64,000 nt of DNA, from the NCBI GenBank assembly GCA_963728655.1, contig CAVSLD010000001.1, positions 310,001-374,000 of the forward strand, given 5' to 3'. Both the position numbers and the translations under genes were made by a program. This document shows, one piece after another, positions 59,171-64,000 of the stretch; position 1 is the first letter of the stretch; every line of letters starts with the position of its first letter. The notes beneath the pieces are model-generated. The model saw only the letters and a program-made list of their open reading frames with translations. It did no database searches and was not told the origin of the DNA. The stretch comes from Iamia sp963728655 (GTDB lineage Bacteria > Actinomycetota > Acidimicrobiia > Acidimicrobiales > Iamiaceae).

Positions 59171-60383
59171 TCACCGATCGACGAGGCCCGCGAGCACGCT
59201 GTGGGGGTCGTGCAGGTCGACCGCCCACCCGTGGGCCTCGAGGTCGGCCACGGTGAGGGCCAGGAGGGACCAGCCGACTGGCCGGACCCGGGTGACGTCG
59301 TCGAGGTCGACCCGGATGCTCCCCGTGGGCGCCCGTTCGTGGTGGGCCTCGAGGTGGCTGACCAGCTGCTCGACGGTCACGAAGTCGAGCTCGCCGCGCA
59401 CCCGCACCACGTGCCGGTCGCCCTCCTCGGCGGTGTCGATGGGCGGGGCCGGTGCGGTGGGGTGCTCCAGCAGGTGGAGGTCGAACGCCCGCGACACCTC
59501 GGTGAGCGCGGCGACCCCACGGACGCTGTTGCCCCGCTCGTCGAGCGGCGGGCTGAACACCCCGACGCCGAACTCGCCGGGTCCGACGGCCACGACCCCG
59601 CCGCCCACGCCGCTCTTCGCCGGGAGGCCCACGCGGAGCATCCACTCGCCGGAGGAGTCGTACATCCCGCAGCTGGCCATCAGCGACAGGGTGTGGCGGG
59701 CCACCTCCTCGCCCACGACCTGCGCGCCGGTCACGGGGTTGGTCCCGCCGTTGGCCAGGGTCGCCGCCATCACGGCCAGGTCGGCGGTCGTCACGAGGAG
59801 CGAGCACTGGCGGAAGTAGACCTCCACCGCCTCGTCGGCCGACGTGGCCAACCGGCCGGCGGCGAGGGTGAGGTGGGCCAGCGCGCGGTTGCGGTGCCCG
59901 GTGAGGGTCTCGGACGCGCACACCGCCTCGTCGACCTCCAGGGACCGTCCGGCGAAGGCCGACAGCGTCCGCCGCACCCGCTCGTTCCGCGCCACGGTGT
60001 CGGGGCCGGGGACCATGGCACTGGTGACGATGGCGCCGGCGTTGATCATCGGGTTGGCCGGTCGTCCGGTGACGGGCTCGAGGCTGATGGCGTTGAACGG
60101 CTCGCCGCTGGGCTCGAAGCCGACGTTGGCCGCCACCGCCTCCAGCCCGAGGTCCTCGACGACGAGGGCGTAGACGAACGGCTTGGAGATGGACTGGATG
60201 GTGAAGGCCACCTCGGCGTCGCCGGCCTGGTAGCGGTGCCCGAGGGTGCTCACGACCGCGATGGCCGAGCGCGTCGGGGTCGGCGGTCGCCAGCTCCGGG
60301 ATGTAGTCGGCGACCCGTCCACCGCGCTGCTCGGCCGCCACCGCCAGCACCTGGGCCAACCCCTCGCCGGTGCGACCCCTCAT
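59171..60383 (-). pseudogene. glsA: Glutaminase with C-terminal STAS domain, frameshifted near the N-terminus
   Basis: A serine-type glutaminase (glutamine to glutamate plus ammonia). The catalytic pair is Ser64 and Lys67 in FTIQSISKPF; NPMINAGAIV, then GGTNP and LPAKSGVGGG follow. A STAS domain occupies about the last 90 residues (RGELDFVTVEQLVSHL ... VGWSLLALTVADL), a known actinobacterial architecture. Near 60263-60266 an extra C breaks the frame after RVADYIPELATADPDAL. Repaired length is about 403 residues from ATG 60383. An amino-acid permease lies close by on the other strand. Confidence 0.82.
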
Positions 60384-60656
60384 CGGGGCGGCCCCGCCAC
60401 GAGGGCGCTGACCGCTCGCCGAGGCTGCGCTTCCGGGCGCCGGACCGGGGCCATGCACCACAGACCCGTGCTCACGCCGTCCACGGCCCGAGGCTACCCA
60501 GGCGCCCGCTGGCCCTCGACCGACGGGCCGGGTGTCGGACCCCGCCTGCTGGTCCCGGGCCACGCTCCACCCGAGACCTAGACTGCCGCCCGCAGGGCTG
60601 CCCGCGCACGCCGCGAGTCGTGGCCCGACGTCGACATCGAGCGGAACAGGGGAGCC

Positions 60657-61073
60657 GTGCTCCGTCATCGACACATCGGGACGCGAGCCCTGGTGGCGGT
60701 GCTCCTGGTGGTGGCGGTGGTGGTGGCGGGGTGCGCGTCGACCAGCGAGGCCGAGGAGGCCCGCCAGCGCCAGCGGGCCGAGGAGCTGGTGGCCGCCACC
60801 CAGGACGCCGGCATCGCGCCCCGCCTCACCGTGGAGGTGGCCGAGGCGCTCTACGGCCCCGACGCCCCCGCCGTGTGCCGGGCCTTCGAGGACGGACGGG
60901 CCAGCTCGGCCGACGTCATCCTCCGAGGGAACCTGGCCCAGGGCCGGCGCAAGGTGGTCACCCCCGACGCCGTCCTCTACGCCCGCCTGGTGGTGCGGAC
61001 CTACTGCCCCGACCAGCTGGCCCCCTTCGAGCAGACCGTGGCGGACCTCCAGCCCCTCGACACCGGCTCCTGA
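60657..61073 (+). CDS. Putative lipoprotein of unknown function
   Basis: A 138-residue protein. The signal peptide (LVAVLLVVAVVVAGC) ends in a lipobox with Cys near 26, so it should be lipid-anchored. The mature part is helical and charged, starting with an Arg/Glu/Gln-rich stretch, with two further cysteines (VCRAF and TYCPD). I recognise no family. GTG 60657 is preceded by AGGGGAG. It lies directly before the amino-acid permease gene and is likely in one transcript with it. Confidence 0.6.
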   Translation: MLRHRHIGTRALVAVLLVVAVVVAGCASTSEAEEARQRQRAEELVAATQDAGIAPRLTVEVAEALYGPDAPAVCRAFEDGRASSADVILRGNLAQGRRKVVTPDAVLYARLVVRTYCPDQLAPFEQTVADLQPLDTGS

Positions 61074-61092
61074 GCGCCCCGGAGACGACGCC

Positions 61093-62556
61093 ATCGCCTC
61101 GCCCACCGCACCGCAGCCGTCGACGACCGCCCCCGCGCCCGAGGCACGGTCCGCCGGCGGCGGTGTGGCCTGGCCCGCCCTGGCCATGCTCATGGTCGCC
61201 AGCGTGGGCAGCATCGCCCAGCTGTCGGACTCGGCCAGCTTCGGGCTCGGCGCCATCACCGTCTACCTGGTCCCGGCCCTCCTCTTCCTGATCCCCGTGG
61301 GGCTGGTGTCGGCCGAGCTGGCCACCAGCCACGAGGGTGGGATCTTCGTGTGGGTGCGCTCGGCGTTCGGCGACCGCACCGGCTTCCAGGCCACCTGGTT
61401 CGTGTTCATGAACAGCGTGACGCTGTACCCGTCGCTGCTGTCGTTCGGGGCCGCCTCGCTGGCCAACGCCATGGGCCGTCCCGACCTGGCCACCAACGGC
61501 GCCTACATGGGCACCGTCGTGCTCGTCGTCTTCTGGCTGGCCACGTGGGTGGTGTCGCGGGGGATGCAGTCGTCCACCGGCATCAGCAACCTGGGCCTGG
61601 CCCTGGGGACGATCGTCCCGGCCCTGTTCCTGATCTTCTTCATGTTCGCCTGGCTGGTGGACTCCAAGCCGAGCCAGATCGCCTTCTCACTGTCGGACGT
61701 GGCCCCGCCGTTCACCGGACTGTCGAGCATCGCCCTGGTGGTGGGGACCTTCGTGGCCTTCGCCGGCCTGGAGGTCAACGCCGTCCACATCGCCCGGATG
61801 AAGGGCCCGCCCCGCAACTACCTGAAGGCCGTCCTGCTCGCCGCGGCCACGGTGTTCACCACCTACCTGCTGGGGTCGCTGGCCATCTCCGTGGCCGTCC
61901 CCGACGCCACCCTGGAGCTGACCTCCGGCGCCTCGCAGGCCTACCTCGTCTACGCCGACGGCTTCGGGGTGCCGGGCCTGTCCTACGTCCTGTCCGGGCT
62001 GCTGGTGCTGGGCGCCCTGGCCGCCTCGATCGCCTGGATCGGCGGACCCAGCCGCTCGATGTGGCTGGTGGGCCGGGCCGGCTACCTCCCGCCCCGGTTG
62101 CAGCGCACCAACCGCAACGACGTGCAGATCTCGCTCCTGCTGCTCCAGGGGGCGATCGTCTCGGTGCTCTCGTTCGTGTTCGTGGTGCTGCCCAACACCT
62201 CGGCCGCCTTCGCCCTCCTGCAGGACGTGTCCATCAGCCTCTACATGCTCATGTACGTCTGCATGTTCGCCGCGGCCATCCGCCTCCGGCGCACCCAGCC
62301 CGACGTGCCCCGCCCCATCCGCATCAAGGGCCTGCCCGTCATCGCCGTGGTCGGCCTGCTCGCGGCCATCTCGGCCATCGTCCTCGGCCTCACGCCGCCG
62401 GCGGGCTACTCCACCCTGTCGTCGGGCACCTACGCCGCCATCGTGGCCGCCGGCGTGATCATCCTCGCCCTGCCGCCGCAGCTCATCTACAAGCTGCGCA
62501 AGCCGTCGTGGGACACCGACCCGGCCGCGGTCGTCGAGCTGGAGGACGACGTCTGA
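61093..62556 (+). CDS. APC family amino-acid permease (GadC/YbaT-like)
   Basis: About 487 residues with 12 membrane spans. Span 1 is WPALAMLMVASVGSIAQL, and LVSAELATSHEGGIFVWVR near residue 85 carries the GG of APC antiporters. The family includes the glutamate/GABA antiporters. No ATG, GTG or TTG exists in the N-terminal tail. GGAG lies 8 nt before ATC 61093, while GTG 61165 has no ribosome site and would remove the tail. I give the ATC as the probable start (rare, or a miscalled ATG). The nearby glutaminase suggests glutamine/glutamate exchange. Confidence 0.8.
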   Translation: MASPTAPQPSTTAPAPEARSAGGGVAWPALAMLMVASVGSIAQLSDSASFGLGAITVYLVPALLFLIPVGLVSAELATSHEGGIFVWVRSAFGDRTGFQATWFVFMNSVTLYPSLLSFGAASLANAMGRPDLATNGAYMGTVVLVVFWLATWVVSRGMQSSTGISNLGLALGTIVPALFLIFFMFAWLVDSKPSQIAFSLSDVAPPFTGLSSIALVVGTFVAFAGLEVNAVHIARMKGPPRNYLKAVLLAAATVFTTYLLGSLAISVAVPDATLELTSGASQAYLVYADGFGVPGLSYVLSGLLVLGALAASIAWIGGPSRSMWLVGRAGYLPPRLQRTNRNDVQISLLLLQGAIVSVLSFVFVVLPNTSAAFALLQDVSISLYMLMYVCMFAAAIRLRRTQPDVPRPIRIKGLPVIAVVGLLAAISAIVLGLTPPAGYSTLSSGTYAAIVAAGVIILALPPQLIYKLRKPSWDTDPAAVVELEDDV

Positions 62557-62631
62557 CGGCGCTGGCGTCCGGCCCGTCCCGCGGGTGAGGCCCTCCCGGG
62601 CGCCGGGGCGCGGGTTGTCGTCGCGAGGCGC

Positions 62632-62656
62632 TCGCCCCGCGTCGCGCTCGGGGCGA
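62632..62656. terminator. Hairpin between convergent genes
   Basis: TCGCCCCG (62632-62639) and CGGGGCGA (62649-62656) are perfect reverse complements around 9 nt. It lies between the convergent permease and enoyl-CoA isomerase genes. Confidence 0.45.
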
Positions 62657-62696
62657 TGCCCGGAGGACGGCGACCGGCGCGGAGCGCTCGCCCCGC

Positions 62697-63356
62697 TCAG
62701 CCCTCGGGGTCGAGCAGCTCGATGGCCCGCCCGTAGAAGGTGCGGCGCAGCGTGACCAGGGTCGCCCCGGGCTTGCCGGACAGGGCCCGGGCCCGGCCGA
62801 GGGCCTCGTCGCGCACGTCGTCGAGGGCCACCGCCGCGTCGGCCGCGCCCAGGGCCACGGCCTCGGGGCCCGGGATCCGCTCGCCCAGCACGGCCATCCG
62901 GTGCAGGACGGGTTGGGGGAGCGACGAGGAGATGAGCGCGGCCATGCCGTCGCTGAAGGGCATGCCCAGGTCGACCTCGGGCAGGCACAGGTAGCCGCGG
63001 TCGGCCCGCATCACCCGCACGTCGTGGGCCAGGGCGCACATGGCGCCGGCCGCGAAGGCGTGGCCCTGGATGGCCGCGACCGTCGGCACCGGCAGGCGCA
63101 GCAGCCGGGCGAGGAGGGCCTGGACCGACTGCACGTAGTCGACGAACCCGTCGCCGGCGGCGGCCAGGACGTCGAGGTCGAGGCCGTTGGACCAGATCTT
63201 CCCGGACGCGGTGGTGACGAGGGCGCCCGGCGCGGCGGAGGCCGCCACCTCGTCGAGGGCGGCGCCCACCTCGGTCACCGTGGTCGGGTCGAAGCGGTTG
63301 TCGCCGTCGCCCAGGTCGAGGATCCACACGTCGCCGTCGCGCTCCAGGCTGGCCAT
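62697..63356 (-). CDS. Enoyl-CoA hydratase/isomerase family protein
   Basis: A 219-residue crotonase-fold enzyme. GKIWSNGLDLDVLAA near residue 52 and IQGHAFAAGAMCALAHDVRV near 95 form the oxyanion hole that holds the CoA thioester. PEVDLGMPFSDGM near 125 carries the acidic residue used by delta3-delta2-enoyl-CoA isomerases. The protein is short, like plant peroxisomal ECI. It probably works in fatty-acid oxidation. ATG 63356 opens the conserved part. A palindrome lies between it and the upstream GDPD gene. Confidence 0.85.
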   Translation of the reverse strand: MASLERDGDVWILDLGDGDNRFDPTTVTEVGAALDEVAASAAPGALVTTASGKIWSNGLDLDVLAAAGDGFVDYVQSVQALLARLLRLPVPTVAAIQGHAFAAGAMCALAHDVRVMRADRGYLCLPEVDLGMPFSDGMAALISSSLPQPVLHRMAVLGERIPGPEAVALGAADAAVALDDVRDEALGRARALSGKPGATLVTLRRTFYGRAIELLDPEG

Positions 63357-63376
63357 GGTCGTCCTCCGGGGAAGGG

Positions 63377-63418
63377 GTGGACAGAGTGTGCCAGGCACAC
63401 CTTGTCCCCTCTGTCCAC
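63377..63418. repeat. Palindrome with GTGTGCC-A-GGCACAC core
   Basis: Outer arms GTGGACAGAG (63377-63386) and CTCTGTCCAC (63409-63418) and inner arms GTGTGCC (63386-63392) and GGCACAC (63394-63400) are complementary. It lies at the 3' end of the GDPD gene. The sequence matches the arms of the 140-nt element at 28265 and the palindrome at 11159. Confidence 0.7.
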
Positions 63419-63441
63419 GGGGGTGGCGCACCCGGGTCGGG

Positions 63442-64000
63442 TCACCCGCTGTCGTCGTCGGCGGGCCATGCGTGGCGGCGGCGCAGCAGGTCGCGCAGGA
63501 CGGTGGGGTGATCGGTCATCAGCCCGTCCACGCCGAGGTCCAGCAGCCGCGCCATCTCGTCGGGGTCGTCGACCACCCACACCTGCACCGGCAGCCCGAG
63601 GCGGTGCGCGGTGCTGACCACCGCGGCGTCGAGCAGCGGGACCCGTCCCAGGCCGATGGGCACCTGGGCGACCTGGCCGGTGAGGCGACGGGTGGGCACC
63701 CCGCTGGCGGCCAGGCGCAGGCGAGCCATGGCGGCGGGGCCCAGGGCGGTGCAGAGGCCGGGCCCGAGGGCCCGGCGGATCCGGGCCAGGCGACGGTCGG
63801 AGAAGGACATGATGCACACCCGGTCGAGGACGTCGCCGCGGCCGAGCAGGTCGACCAGCGGACCGACCACGGCGTCGTCCTTGGGGTCGATGTTCACCCG
63901 CACGTCGGGCCAGGCGGCCAGGACCTCGGCCAGGCGGGGGATGGGCTCGGTCCCGTCGACCCGCACGCGGTCGAGCTGGGCCAGGGTGTGGGCCCGCACC
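63442..64000 (-). CDS. Glycerophosphodiester phosphodiesterase, partial (N-terminus beyond the window)
   Basis: The last 185 residues of a GDPD-type TIM-barrel phosphodiesterase, which releases glycerol 3-phosphate from glycerophosphodiesters. IPRLAEVLAAWPDVRVNIDPK is the usual middle strand with the metal-binding region, IMSFSDRRLARIR follows as in family members, and VQVWVVDDPDEMARLLDLGVDGLMTDHP is the C-terminal family motif. The catalytic HRG motif lies upstream of the window edge. The stop is at 63442. Confidence 0.85.
   Translation of the reverse strand, partial: VRAHTLAQLDRVRVDGTEPIPRLAEVLAAWPDVRVNIDPKDDAVVGPLVDLLGRGDVLDRVCIMSFSDRRLARIRRALGPGLCTALGPAAMARLRLAASGVPTRRLTGQVAQVPIGLGRVPLLDAAVVSTAHRLGLPVQVWVVDDPDEMARLLDLGVDGLMTDHPTVLRDLLRRRHAWPADDDSG

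Overview
The window is chromosomal DNA of a very GC-rich actinobacterium. Codons are almost all G/C-ending, GTG starts are frequent, and long antisense reading frames are everywhere. The enzyme repertoire fits the high-GC Actinobacteria: proteins for F420 (DUF385-type reductase, LLM oxidoreductase), mycothiol-type DinB/maleylpyruvate-isomerase-fold proteins, a SpoIIE/STAS partner-switching pair, a Lon homologue and P450/BVMO/SDR catabolic enzymes. A member of the Acidimicrobiia (Iamia-like) is my best guess, from gene style only. I see no prophage, transposase gene, CRISPR, rRNA or tRNA.

Layout. 0-9 kb: 3' end of lon, a carotenoid-type FAD oxidoreductase, a nitroreductase/TetR divergent pair with clear operators, a thioesterase, a P-loop kinase, a lipoprotein, an epoxide-hydrolase-like protein, a frameshifted sulfotransferase. 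9-18 kb: DUF1214, DUF1028, poly-gamma-glutamate-hydrolase-like, sterol-desaturase-like and DinB proteins, the STAS/SpoIIE module, SDR, aldo/keto reductase. 18-34 kb: a broken Cys-His-Asp protein, a His-rich membrane protein, a Na/Pi transporter, two pirins, LLM oxidoreductase, methyltransferase, glutaredoxin, an M1 metallopeptidase coupled to a CREST-like membrane protein, PlsC acyltransferase, GNAT, a frameshifted DksA/TraR protein. 34-46 kb: Baeyer-Villiger monooxygenase, MFS, hydrolases, amidase, P450, TetR. 46-57 kb: a TetR-flanked cluster of SDR, two sulfatases (the second fused to a DJ-1/PfpI domain), metallo-hydrolase, GST, haloalkane dehalogenase, SCO6745-like and SRPBCC proteins. From 49.8 kb the genes mostly overlap by 4-8 nt, so they look like one operon. 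57-64 kb: HD protein, degenerate GGDEF protein, glutaminase-STAS, amino-acid permease, enoyl-CoA isomerase, partial GDPD.

Two things stand out beyond the genes. First, the intergenic space carries several families of structured repeats: a 140-142 nt element present three times and, in two cases, sitting inside the arms of a palindrome that also occurs uninterrupted elsewhere; a palindromic unit in tandem pairs with an exact 62-bp period at four loci; a 73-bp tandem palindrome; and an octamer array. Second, the sulfatase/dehalogenase operon, with a matching 23-bp operator in front of the SDR and in front of the sulfatase, looks like an inducible catabolic system whose substrate I cannot name.

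Six genes are interrupted by small indels (seven in all), several in C runs. They may be sequencing errors rather than true pseudogenes, and they limit how far the broken genes can be interpreted.
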